Positions 1 to 8,487 of a DNA stretch of 64,000 nt are shown here, piece by piece. This DNA is from Thermomucor indicae-seudaticae (taxonomy: Eukaryota > Mucoromycota > Mucoromycetes > Mucorales > Lichtheimiaceae): positions 28,357-92,356 of the forward strand of contig JSYX01000023.1 in NCBI GenBank assembly GCA_000787465.1. Direction: 5' to 3'. Position numbers and translations under genes: made by a program. The notes beneath the pieces were generated by a model, which was not told the DNA's origin, ran no database searches, and was given only the letters and a program-made list of their open reading frames with translations. Position 1 is the first letter of the stretch. The number at the start of each line of letters is the position of its first letter.

Positions 1-1260
1 GATTAGCATTATCAAATTTAATTGATAAACCTGTTGTTAAATTAATCACCCAAAGTACTTTAGGATAACCTTTTGATTTTAATTTCATTAAAGTTTGAGG
101 ATTACATACAAAGTAAAAATTACCTAATCCTATTTTAACTAATCGTTAATTTAAATATCTCGAAATATATCGCCCTAGAACATCACCATTATCTTTTTCT
201 AATTTTTCAGAATCTAAATGTATAGCTGCAGCTATTGCTGTCTTAAATTTATATTTAATTTAAAATTTAGATAAATTTAATGCATAAATAAAACCTTCTT
301 TTAAAGAATTAATATCATAATTTTTAATTAAAGGATATTGTTTTGGTTTAAAATGCGTAATAGGAGATTCACCAATTGTAACATTAGGTAATTTAACAAA
401 TACCTTACCTTCTAAATATTTACTTTCAAAAGAGTAAGGCTTATTAAGATAATTTGATATTAATGAGCTAGATACTCCTAAATTATCTGCTGTTTTTCTA
501 ATAGAAGGATAAGTAGTTAAAATCGACTTATAATCTTCTAATCAAACTTCAACCTGTGTACCATATGAACTTTCAGATTTAAATGATTAATCTAAAGTAG
601 CAGGATCCCAAGATGTAAATGTTACATTATATGTATTAAACTCGGAAAAATGAGTAATTAAAGACTGTTCAAGAACTCTGGACTCTAAATGAGTTAAATG
701 AGATAAAATAATCATCTCACCATGAGATAAAAGGTATTCAGGATGTTTATATTTAAATTCTGTTAAATAATTAGTATTTTCATATACTGTACCAAATACA
801 AAATCATTCCATGCATTTTCTGCTACAAATTTATGAAATTTAGTAGATGAATGCCGTGCAGCATGTAGGTGCATAATAACTCAATCTTGAAAATTCATAG
901 CATATCTAACATATTGTTTACCAGTTAATGTATGAGTTAATAGATATACTCCGGCGGATTTAGAAATACTTGGATAGAAATAATCAATTAGTCTTAAACA
1001 CTGATTTCTTAGAAAATTATAATTTATTGTTTGAGTTAATAAATCTTGTAACTTTAACTGATTTATTAGCATTTTCAGTAATAAACCTTTTTTACTAAAT
1101 TATCTTGTGGTAAATCTAAACAAATTGTTTCAGCTAAATGCATAGCGTTCTCAATTTGTTTAGTGTGTACTAAATTTGTATATAAATTAGTTTGAGTGTT
1201 TTTTCTTTTCAAGAATGTAGAAGATTTAAATAAATTTAATAATTTTTTTCATAGTATATA
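1..1260 (-). pseudogene. decayed GIY-YIG homing endonuclease gene (cut by window edge)
   Basis: Read on the minus strand, several frames carry pieces of one GIY-YIG nuclease. Positions 1072-881 hold the catalytic start (AGVYLLTHTLTGKQYV), 874-587 the next block (KFVAENAWNDFVFG, then EMIILSHLTHLE), and below 560 a C-terminal DNA-binding-like block (SSSLISNYLNKPYSF). Stop codons and frame changes separate the pieces, so no intact protein is encoded. The same domain order and very similar residues are seen in the nad4 intron remnant at 41.4-39.6 kb, so the two are related copies. The host gene or intron is not visible because the window begins inside the element. Confidence 0.7.
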
Positions 1261-1456
1261 TAAGTAATATAATAATATTAGCCTAATTAATATCTTTCAT
1301 AATTTCCTTAATAAGTAGTAATAAGATAACGGTAAAAATTGAATTTACCGTTATCTTATAAAAAATATAGTATTTTCTAAATAATGGGAATGAGATGAAT
1401 AATACTATTATTCAATTCAATAATTTAGGATAATAAAATTCAATTTATTAATTTTA

Positions 1457-1465
1457 ATATAAGTA
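1457..1465 (+). promoter_or_regulatory. yeast-type promoter nonamer just before trnG
   Basis: The nonamer ATATAAGTA, which is the mitochondrial promoter of budding yeast, ends two bases before the tRNA-Gly. In DNA this AT-rich several chance copies per window are expected, and basidiomycete promoters are poorly known, so position is the only real support. Another copy lies at 1258-1266. Confidence 0.25.
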
Positions 1466-1466
1466 A

Positions 1467-1539
1467 GCAAGTGTAACATAATGGCTAATGTGGTATCCTT
1501 CCAAGATGACGATTGCGAGTTCAAGTCTCGCCACTTGCA
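1467..1539 (+). tRNA. trnG: tRNA-Gly (TCC)
   Basis: Folds as a 73-nt cloverleaf: acceptor GCAAGTG/CACTTGC, anticodon loop CTTCCAA, T arm GCGAG/CTCGC with loop TTCAAGT, discriminator A. The anticodon stem has one G-A mismatch. Confidence 0.9.
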
Positions 1540-2838
1540 TATTTATCTAATTAAAATAATGAATAATCATATCTCTCTATTAGTATTAAATTAATTTTTA
1601 TCTAAGTTATATAATGATATATAAAAATGCTATAATTATACAATAAGATTATTTAACTTCTATACGATTTATATTGTGATTCAGAAATATATAATTATAG
1701 GCTTGAGACGAGCCATCGCCCACTTTTATTTATAAAGTTATTTTATATAAAAGGTTTGATCTAAATCTGGTATCTGCATGAATTTATAATAAATAATATA
1801 CCTAAATAAGCTTTTATAACTCAATTTGGGTCTAAGGACCCGATTTTATGCAAGAGTTAAAGGGCAAACTAAAAATTTAATTAGAATGCGGATTAATTGT
1901 ATAACTCATCTTGATAAGTATTTAATTCAACCACTCATAATGCAGTTTAATAAATTAGTTTTCTACTTATTCGTCTTTTATTTTATTATTAGCAACAATT
2001 AATTTTTATAAAAATAATTTAGTCAAAATTAAGGTAACTTGCATCCAACCAAGGCGAGAAGACCAGCGCTGCAGGCGCTGGTAACTTTTTTCTAAACTAC
2101 TTAAATAAATTCATTCTTTCTTCAAGAAGAAGGATTTTTTGAATCTTTTATCCAAATGTTTTAATATTTTAGATTAAAACTCCCTTCGGGTCTAATACCA
2201 TAAGAGTTCAAAGTTAAAAATTATGGATTTTAAAATAAAAAATTTAATTTTTAACCCCTCCGGCTTTAGATAGATTATATAAGAATATTTTTAAGTCTCA
2301 AACTAATTAATTTAGCAGTAATTATATTTTATAAATTTGTTAGTCAATTTTTATTATTTAGATTTATATAAAATAAATTCTTGAAATCGGGATTACTCTA
2401 AATGTTAAATTTAACATTTAACATTTTAAAATAGTATTTAAGGGTTTATTATTTAAGACTAGCCTGAAGGAGCGAGGTAAGTCCCCGAAGGGATACTAGC
2501 TCCGCCGGGGCTTGAGGCTTGCCCACCCCCAAGTTTTAAAATTTATAATTTTAAAATTAAAAAGATTTATTTAAATCTTTTTAATTCGAATTAGCCCGTA
2601 GAGTATCTGACCTTATGTACAAGCTATCTGTATACTCGGCTTAATTAGATTAATTTACTATAAGTAACATACAACCGGTTTCTCACATTTTATATATTAA
2701 TTTATTTAAAAATTAGTATTTAAAATGTATTTATTATACTCTATCTATTTAAATAGATAACAAATTTCTATTTTCTTAAAATAGAAATTTATTGTGTTTT
2801 ATTGCACTAGCATCCATACATGGTAGTTAAAACTTTTT
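1540..2838. other. intergenic, no recognised gene
   Basis: AT-rich spacer between trnG and atp9. It holds an 8-bp hairpin (ACCAGCGC/GCGCTGGT, 2062-2082) and a cluster of GC-rich palindromes at about 2460-2530. I find no long reading frame. It presumably contains the atp9 leader. Confidence 0.6.
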
Positions 2839-3874
2839 ATGGTAGCAGCAGCAAAAATTTTAGGAGCTGGATTAGCAACTATTGGTCTAGCAGGAGCTGG
2901 AGTTGGTGTTCAATGCCAATAGATTATATTTTATCCATTATAAATCTTAAGAATGGATAAATCTAATCTTAGTATATCACTATATGCTGGAACATCCTAT
3001 AAACTTAAATACTTTACAAGTAATAATTTTAAGTATATAATAAGGACAATCAGCAGGAAACATATTATTATTCCTCAGAGACTATATGTGATGTCTCATT
3101 ATAAACATAATGAGAGAAGAAATAGTCCAAATTAATATCTGATTAAATCAATTCTATTACAAAAAAATTGATTTAATTCTAATATTAAAAAAGGTTGGAC
3201 TAGTTTTCGCAGCTTTAATTAACTCTACTTCTCGAAACCCAGCATTACGACCTCAATTATTCTCTTACACAATTCTTGGGTAAAATGCGTGCCCCCCATA
3301 ATTGTAAAATTATGTGGAAAATCGGGTGAATTGCAAAGAAATCCAATAATAATATATTGGACAATTTGCAGCGAAGCATGTATTAGTGTTTTAAAGATAC
3401 ATGAACGTTCAACGACTAATCAGTGAGTAACACTAGCAATAATCTGAACACGAGTGCCCGACAACATTGATAATTACTTATTGATGTTGATGACATAGTC
3501 TGAACAGTCTGGTAACAGACTGAAATAGAGGATAAAAAGCCTCTATGATAACAAATATTGTCGCATTAACAGAAGCAATTGGTCTATTCGCGCTTAAGAA
3601 ATCTTAGGTCCTAGTTTTTACTTTGAATAGTCACTAAATGCGAGGAAACCCTTAGAGCCTTATTAACTTTAGAGTAACATAATAAGGATTGGGTAATTCG
3701 CAGGTATAATTTTTATTACCTCAGAGACTATATGTGACTAGTATTCTGAATGGAATATTAAGATGTAGTCCCCTCATGATTGAAAAATTATGGGATATAT
3801 TTAATATCCGCGAATAATTTCAATTATTCGTAAGAAATGGTATGATGGCATTCTTATTACTATACGCAGCGTAG
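2839..3874 (+). CDS. atp9: ATP synthase subunit 9 (ring subunit c), four exons
   Basis: Subunit c of the F1Fo ATP synthase forms the proton-carrying ring in the inner membrane. Exons: 2839-2907, 3194-3281, 3561-3594, 3841-3874. Each 5' exon ends in T and each intron in G. The spliced product is the usual two-helix hairpin of about 74 residues: a Gly-rich first helix (LGAGLATIGLAGAGVG), the polar loop with the conserved RNP (NSTSRNPALRPQLF), and the second helix with the proton-binding Glu in FALTEAIGLFA. The ATG gives the conserved AAAKILGAG start; the stop is TAG. Two strong hairpins follow the stop. Three introns in a gene of about 225 nt is unusually dense, and partial copies of exons 4 and 3 lie downstream. 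Confidence 0.95.
2908..3193 (+). ncRNA. group I intron 1 of atp9 (no ORF)
   Basis: A 286-nt ribozyme-sized intron. The core blocks are visible as ATCAGCAGGAAA, CTCAGAGACTATATG and GAAATAGTCC, matching those of many introns here. A 60-codon frame inside it is not a recognisable protein. Confidence 0.85.
3282..3560 (+). ncRNA. group I intron 2 of atp9 (no ORF)
   Basis: A 279-nt intron of a different subgroup, with core blocks GAATTGCAAAGAA, CAATTTGCAGCGAAGC, CGTTCAACGACTAA and GATGACATAGTC. It is strikingly similar to the 3' part of cob intron 6 (about 51160-51420, minus strand). Confidence 0.85.
3595..3840 (+). ncRNA. group I intron 3 of atp9 (no ORF)
   Basis: A 246-nt intron with core blocks ATTCGCAGGTA, CTCAGAGACTATATG and GATGTAGTCC. 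It ends in GG before exon 4, which begins with the T that completes the Leu codon. Confidence 0.85.
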
Positions 3875-3887
3875 TAAACTGCACGGG

Positions 3888-3960
3888 TTATCAGCTGAAA
3901 GCTGATAACCCCCCTCTCCTAAATGCCATCCTACCCTGACTTAAGGATGGCATTTCTAAT
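3888..3960 (+). terminator. two hairpins after atp9
   Basis: An 11-bp hairpin (GGGTTATCAGC/GCTGATAACCC) is followed by a 12-bp hairpin (AAATGCCATCCT/AGGATGGCATTT). They start about 15 nt after the stop and probably stabilise or define the mRNA 3' end. The second stem shares GATGGCATT with exon 4, so its 5' arm is complementary to the coding end of atp9. Confidence 0.5.
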
Positions 3961-4085
3961 TCAGATTATTATTTCGGATAATTTTAATTTTTAAAAATTA
4001 TCGTAATTGATATTATATATTTCTCTTAAATACTGCTGCTATTATATACAAATAAACTAGCCTTGGCCTGATAATAAATATTATT

Positions 4086-4766
4086 ATGAAATTATACATT
4101 TATTCAAAGGATGTTTTTGTACATCCAATTGCTGAAAGACTTAATATTAAATTAGCAACTTCTAATAAACCCGGAGTATATCTTTGGTATAATAAAATTA
4201 CAGGTAAATATTATGTAGGAAGTGGTAAGGATTTGTATAAAAGACTTAGTAGATACTATCAAAAAAGTTATTTAAATTATCCTGTTCATAGTGATCTTCC
4301 TATTGCAAGAGCAATCAAAAAATATGGTTTAAATAACTTTATTCTTGTAATTCTAGATTATCCTGACAAACGTTATCTTTATCATTCAGAACAATATTTT
4401 ATTGATTCTTTACTTCCACTCTACAATATCCGACAAACTGCAGGATTTAGAAGTGATAATAAAATAATTAGAGGTCCTATGTCTGAAGCACAGAAGTTAA
4501 AATTATCACTCAAAAGAGGAAAAGATCATCATAATTATGGTGTTAAAAGACCTCCTGAAGTCTTAAATATAATGAGAGATAATCATCCAAAAACAAAAAA
4601 ACTCTATCAATATTTAGAAGATAAAGTAACTTTAGTAGCTAAATATAATTCAATAAGAGAGATGCAAAAGAAGACTGGTATTACTAAAGAATATGTATCG
4701 AGATGTATTAAAGCCGATAAATTAGTACATAATAAATATTACTTTTCATTTAATCAACTATCTTAA
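4086..4766 (+). CDS. GIY-YIG homing endonuclease, free-standing after atp9
   Basis: A 226-aa site-specific DNA nuclease of the GIY-YIG family. The N-terminal catalytic domain shows GVYLWYNKITGKYYVGSG (residues 31-48), then the Arg-containing helix KDLYKRLSRYYQ and the metal-binding Glu of HSEQYFIDSLLPLYNI. The C-terminal half has NUMOD-type DNA-binding repeats (HNYGVKRPPE; then KKLYQYLEDKVTLVAKYNS, EYVSRCIKADK). It lies outside the atp9 introns, 211 nt after the stop, and is followed by a damaged copy of the last atp9 exon, which suggests arrival by homing into the 3' end of atp9. The frame is intact with an ATG start. Confidence 0.85.
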   Translation: MKLYIYSKDVFVHPIAERLNIKLATSNKPGVYLWYNKITGKYYVGSGKDLYKRLSRYYQKSYLNYPVHSDLPIARAIKKYGLNNFILVILDYPDKRYLYHSEQYFIDSLLPLYNIRQTAGFRSDNKIIRGPMSEAQKLKLSLKRGKDHHNYGVKRPPEVLNIMRDNHPKTKKLYQYLEDKVTLVAKYNSIREMQKKTGITKEYVSRCIKADKLVHNKYYFSFNQLS

Positions 4767-4843
4767 TTTAATAAACAATAAATCGGAAGGTATATCTATT
4801 GGATGTATTTTCCATTCACCACCTTCCGTAAACTAAACTTTTT

Positions 4844-4876
4844 AAGGAGGCATTCCTATTACCATCCGGAGGGTGG
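4844..4876 (+). pseudogene. damaged copy of atp9 exon 4
   Basis: The stretch beginning GGCATTCCTATTACCAT aligns with exon 4 (GGCATTCTTATTACTAT), about 22 matches in 28. The 3' part has drifted, and there is no T|G splice boundary that would keep the frame. It lies 3' of the GIY-YIG gene and looks like the displaced original end of atp9 or a duplicate of it. Confidence 0.45.
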
Positions 4877-5378
4877 AAATTCAGGTAAATTATTCAGAGA
4901 TATTTATTACATTGTTCCTAAAATTTAATTATTAATTTTAAATCTAAATAAATATCCTCTCCCCCCTATTATAATAAAGGATTTATAAGAATATTGGTTA
5001 TAGGTCTCAATAAATATATTTTAAAGGTTACTTTTTACAGTAACCCCTACTTATTACTTTAAATTATTTAGGCCCTCCTGGCCGCCCCGCCTGAAGCCCC
5101 GGCGGGGCTTTAGAATATTTATCCAAATTTCCTTGAGGCTGATACCCAATAATTTAATGTTTTAAGAAAGATAAAAAGATTGAATTAAATAAAAAATTAT
5201 AAGACTTTTTATTATCAAAAGTTAATAATAAACTATTATTATTACTTTAAATAATGTTTTTTATTAAAATCTTATAATTTAAGTTATTAGTTATTAACCT
5301 ATAAGATCTTAGCTAAATCCTAGGCCGGGAGCCTGAACCTTGGGCCGAGCCCGCGGGGCTAGGTTAAAAAGAATATTT
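4877..5378. other. spacer with GC-rich palindromes
   Basis: No gene seen. It contains GC palindromes at 5070-5112 (GCCCCGGCGGGGC type) and, from about 5300, the leader sequence that is repeated upstream of the cox1 intron 10 copy and of nad4. Confidence 0.5.
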
Positions 5379-5419
5379 ATAACTTAGAATTAAAATGACA
5401 ATAGTAAATTCTAAGTTAT
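5379..5419 (+). promoter_or_regulatory. hairpin presenting the orf323 start codon in its loop
   Basis: A perfect 13-bp inverted repeat (ATAACTTAGAATT / AATTCTAAGTTAT) encloses a 15-nt loop that contains the ATG at 5395. The right arm is the first codons of the gene. The same hairpin is kept at the cox1 intron 10 copy (about 13187-13226) and before nad4 (about 42340-42382). It may control translation or be the end of a mobile unit; I cannot tell which. Confidence 0.55.
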
Positions 5420-6366
5420 ATTATTCCCCCTATTTAAGAAGTTACAATTTTTTTATTATGGTTATCTTATTCTTTTCAATTTATTTAGGTTGGGTTTTAG
5501 CTAGTATTACAATTGAACTTGTAAATTTTATCTTAGCTAAATTTGTAAATCCAATTCCATGGCAATTAAAAGTATTATCAATTTTTATTGGTGGTCTGTT
5601 AGTTATTATTGTAATTAGCATGATTCCATCTGATTTTACTAATCATACTATAGATGTATATTGTTCTGGTAATGAGGAAAGTCATAATCCTTACTTAATT
5701 ACTGTATCTAATGAGCATTTAGGTGTAAACTTTAGTTTTGATCCTAGAAAGATTACGGATGTTTTATTACTTGGTACTGTAGGAAAAATAACTTTAAGTA
5801 CAATTAAAGGTGCTCCTGCATCTGTGAAAGCATCTGTTGCAGCTTCTACTGTTTTATCAATGGGAACGGTAGCTGTTATGTTAAAAGCATTTAATAACGT
5901 TAGTAATCAAAGTAAAGTTTACGAAATTTCTAAAAATAATCAAAAAGTCCAATTAGAAATTTCTCTTAATATTGAAAAAGGTGGAAGTTTTAAAGATGTA
6001 GAAGAAGTAGCTAAAGTCCCCCCTCGGGGGGTCTTAGCTCCCTTCGGGGCTAAATATATTAGCATTAATTCACCTTTTGAATATTTATATTTTGTTGAAA
6101 CTCTAAAAGTAATTATTTTATGTATGGAAATTCTTACTATTTTATCAATTATTGGTTTTATCTTGTTTGCTTTATTTATGTCTTTTACATATTCAGGTAT
6201 TAATAATTTTGATAAGACAAATAATATTCTATTAAAAAAATTAATTAATTTAACACAAAAATCTGGTAAAGTTTATGCATTAATTTGGGGAACATTAACC
6301 CTATTTAATTTAAGTTGGATTTTATATTTTACAATTAAATTTATAGAATTATTAAATAATCTATAG
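5395..6366 (+). CDS. unidentified four-helix membrane protein (orf323)
   Basis: A 323-aa protein I do not recognise. Hydrophobic segments lie at about residues 19-45, 58-78, 235-265 and 297-318. Between them are an acidic Cys motif (DVYCSGNEESHNPYL, about 89-103) and an Ala/Val-rich stretch (PASVKASVAASTVLSMGTVA, about 142-161). The end is LIWGTLTLFNLSWILYFTIK. Decayed or frameshifted relatives occur in cox1 introns 10 and 4, at 7.4-8.2 kb and in the cob 3' region, so it belongs to a multicopy family. Codons 208-217 (PPRGVLAPFG) come from a GC-rich double hairpin inserted in frame. Location is probably the inner membrane; function unknown. Confidence 0.7.
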   Translation: MTIVNSKLYYSPYLRSYNFFIMVILFFSIYLGWVLASITIELVNFILAKFVNPIPWQLKVLSIFIGGLLVIIVISMIPSDFTNHTIDVYCSGNEESHNPYLITVSNEHLGVNFSFDPRKITDVLLLGTVGKITLSTIKGAPASVKASVAASTVLSMGTVAVMLKAFNNVSNQSKVYEISKNNQKVQLEISLNIEKGGSFKDVEEVAKVPPRGVLAPFGAKYISINSPFEYLYFVETLKVIILCMEILTILSIIGFILFALFMSFTYSGINNFDKTNNILLKKLINLTQKSGKVYALIWGTLTLFNLSWILYFTIKFIELLNNL

Positions 6367-6402
6367 TTATAAGTAATTTTTATTTTAAAATTAATCTTGA
6401 AA

Positions 6403-6429
6403 GCACTAACTGAAGCAATTGGATTATTG
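6403..6429 (+). pseudogene. fragment of atp9 exon 3
   Basis: 27 nt encode ALTEAIGLL and match atp9 exon 3 (ALTEAIGLF) at about 22 positions, mostly differing at third codon bases. It sits 37 nt after orf323. It is too short to function. Confidence 0.5.
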
Positions 6430-6599
6430 AGAATACTCTAATGCATCTAGCTGTATCTAATTTATTAATCTAATTAATTTAAATTAATTCCCACCCATAT
6501 CTGTTTTTATGTAAAGGGGATAATTTATAAGATAATACTTTATCAAAATCCTATATAGTATTAGCTGTTATCCCTCCGGGATAATACCCGGGCTTAGAT

Positions 6600-7264
6600 T
6601 AATTACATTTCTACCACTAATAACAATAAGAATAATACAATATACTTTATTTTCTGATAGAATAGATAAAATTTTCTGAACTTTAATTTCAATATTTTTA
6701 TCACCTAAGTTAAATAATTTGATCTATTTATAATTATATTTTTTCCATGAATATTTAGGATTTCTAAGTAAATCAAAATATAATAAACTGCAAGAATAGA
6801 ACCCACCCCGCAGGGTGGGTCTTTCAGCCCGAGGGGCATTAGGCCCCCCGGGCCTAAAGAATTTAATACATTAATTTCAGAAAAGAATAGAAAATTTCGT
6901 TATTTTGCAGTGTTGATTGTTGCACGGTGTTATTAACTAAATTATCCTTGTTAATATTTGTAGACTCAGAACCTGTAATGTTATTACCCTTATTATTAGA
7001 TGTAGAATAGAAAGCATAGTTATAATTATATCCTAATAGTTCATTAGATCTAGTAAATAGATAATTAGATCTAGTCCCGGAGGGACTTACCCGAACGGGA
7101 CAAGCCCGTCCGGGCTAGTTTTAACCATTAAAACTATTAGTAACTTGAAATAATCCCCCAAAATTTTGGTAAAGATTAATCGCAGGAATTCTAAGGAATC
7201 TAGGATAATCGCTAAATTATTGTGTAAATTTGTTCGTTTCATGATCATAATTTGAAATTTAGTT
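6600..7264 (-). pseudogene. possible remnant of the orf323 family
   Basis: On the minus strand, a frame from about 7259 gives a hydrophobic N-terminal stretch (FLRLIFTKILGDYFKLLIVL). It runs into a GC-rich palindrome (7071-7119) and continues as an Asn/Ser-rich stretch. At about 6760-6600 a piece DKNIEIKVQKILS then NKVYCIILIVIS resembles the C-terminal part of orf323 (DKTNNILLKKLIN, KVYALIWG). Frames are broken. The family assignment is weak. Confidence 0.35.
7071..7119. repeat. GC-rich palindromic element, 49 nt
   Basis: Begins CTAGTCCCGGAGGG and ends CCCGTCCGGGCTAG. An identical 49-nt copy lies at 59032-59080, and an inverted, slightly longer copy sits inside the cob intron 3 endonuclease frame at 56284-56334. 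It consists of adjoining small stem-loops bounded by CTAG. Confidence 0.85.
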
Positions 7265-7310
7265 ATAAATTAAACAATGGTAGCATCATTCAATCCAAAG
7301 TAAAAAAGAT

Positions 7311-7382
7311 AGACCTTTGGTTTCTCATTCAAAAATGATATTTATAGAATCCACCACGTAAAGGTAGGTCTAATTGGATTCC
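7311..7382 (-). promoter_or_regulatory. conserved 3' element downstream of the 8.2-7.4 kb pseudogene
   Basis: Near-identical to the element after cox1: stem GGAATCC/GGATTCT around ACCTACCTTTACGTGG, then a small hairpin (TCATT TTTG AATGA) and GAAACCAAA. It lies about 40 nt after the pseudogene stop, the same relative position as after real genes. Confidence 0.6.
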
Positions 7383-7419
7383 AGGGGTGGTATTTATTTG
7401 TTTAAAAATTAAATTAAGT

Positions 7420-8204
7420 TTAAATATTTATTAATCTTAAGAAATGTAATAAATAACATAATCCATAAAACATAGAACATGAACCAAATAATACCATTAC
7501 TAACATAAATAAAGTTGTATAATCTCTACTTTTTAATGATAAAGAAACCCATTTCTGTAATTTAGGTCTACTTTTTACAAATTCTAGATATTCTAAATTA
7601 AATAATTTAATAATAAAATTAATTAAAATTAAAATAATTCTTAACTCCTAAATTTACGATCATAATACCTACTACTAACAGATCTAAATTACTTAATTCT
7701 TATAATGGTGAATTAATAAATGTATTTGGATCTAATTCTGGAGAATTAGTTAATGATTTATCATAATCAGGAGGTAAACAAAAATCAGGTTTATTTTCTT
7801 CAATAGCAAAATTACTATTACCCTTATGGCTAATCCTTCTTTGAATTAATTCCGGATTAGAATTATTATCCTTAATGATTGTTTGAATAGTTTTAATTCC
7901 TTGTGAGAAAACAGCAGTTCCACCAGTAATTAATCCGGCTGTAGCTATAACACCAGCTCTTTTATCAGGTGGTAGAGTTTTTAAAATAAACAGAAGGCGT
8001 AGGAGAATTATTATTAGAAAGATTACTTACATTTTCAGTAATCTTACAAACTTCATCTGTAAGATTAGAAGAATTAGCTAAAGAATTAGTTTGATTAATT
8101 AAACTATCTGTATTTTTTACATTATTTTTTGTAGAATAAGAAGCTTTACTAATGAAGATCGAGTTCATAATCAATGTTGTTTTAAATAATGTTGTCATAA
8201 TCAT
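7420..8204 (-). pseudogene. frameshifted membrane-protein gene of the orf323 family (B-type)
   Basis: The first 78 codons are open from ATG 8204 (hydrophobic start, then Asn/Ser-rich). A frame change near 7970 leads into RAGVIATAGLITGGTAVFS, the Ala/Gly-rich stretch typical of the family. After a TAA near 7703 and another shift, the C-terminal part appears: LEFVKSRPKLQKWV, then a final hydrophobic segment with MFYGLCYLLHF. The block matches FEKYKWIKNRPRLLKML and the YGLN ending of the copies in the cob 3' region. At least two shifts and one stop make it a pseudogene. Confidence 0.6.
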
Positions 8205-8487
8205 AATTAAGAACTACCATTAAATTAAAATTATATAATTAAAACTATATAATAGCAGCAAATAAAATTTAAGGAGTAAACCTTTAAACAGTTAATCACA
8301 GTCTATAGAATTTTTAGTAACCTATGCAACTTGAGTATTAATTTACCATACATAATAAAAGGACGCAGGCATTTTCAGTAGGAATGTTGTCCCGTGATGA
8401 AAACGTATAATCAATCAATGATGAATAACGAAAGATTATAATCTAATTATGGAAATCCTTTAAAAATAGGAAAAGGGGGGGAAATAG
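8205..8487. other. spacer before the 3' end of rns
   Basis: AT-rich with no gene seen; a run of C on the minus strand (about 8473-8481) lies just past the rRNA 3' end. Confidence 0.5.

Noticed and set aside
2030..2090. Large-subunit rRNA (phrase GGCGAGAAGACC near 2053)
   Set aside because: No other large-subunit signature precedes or follows it.
2953..3135. 60-codon frame inside atp9 intron 1
   Set aside because: Covers the ribozyme core (SRKHIIIPQR is the core read as protein); no family motif.
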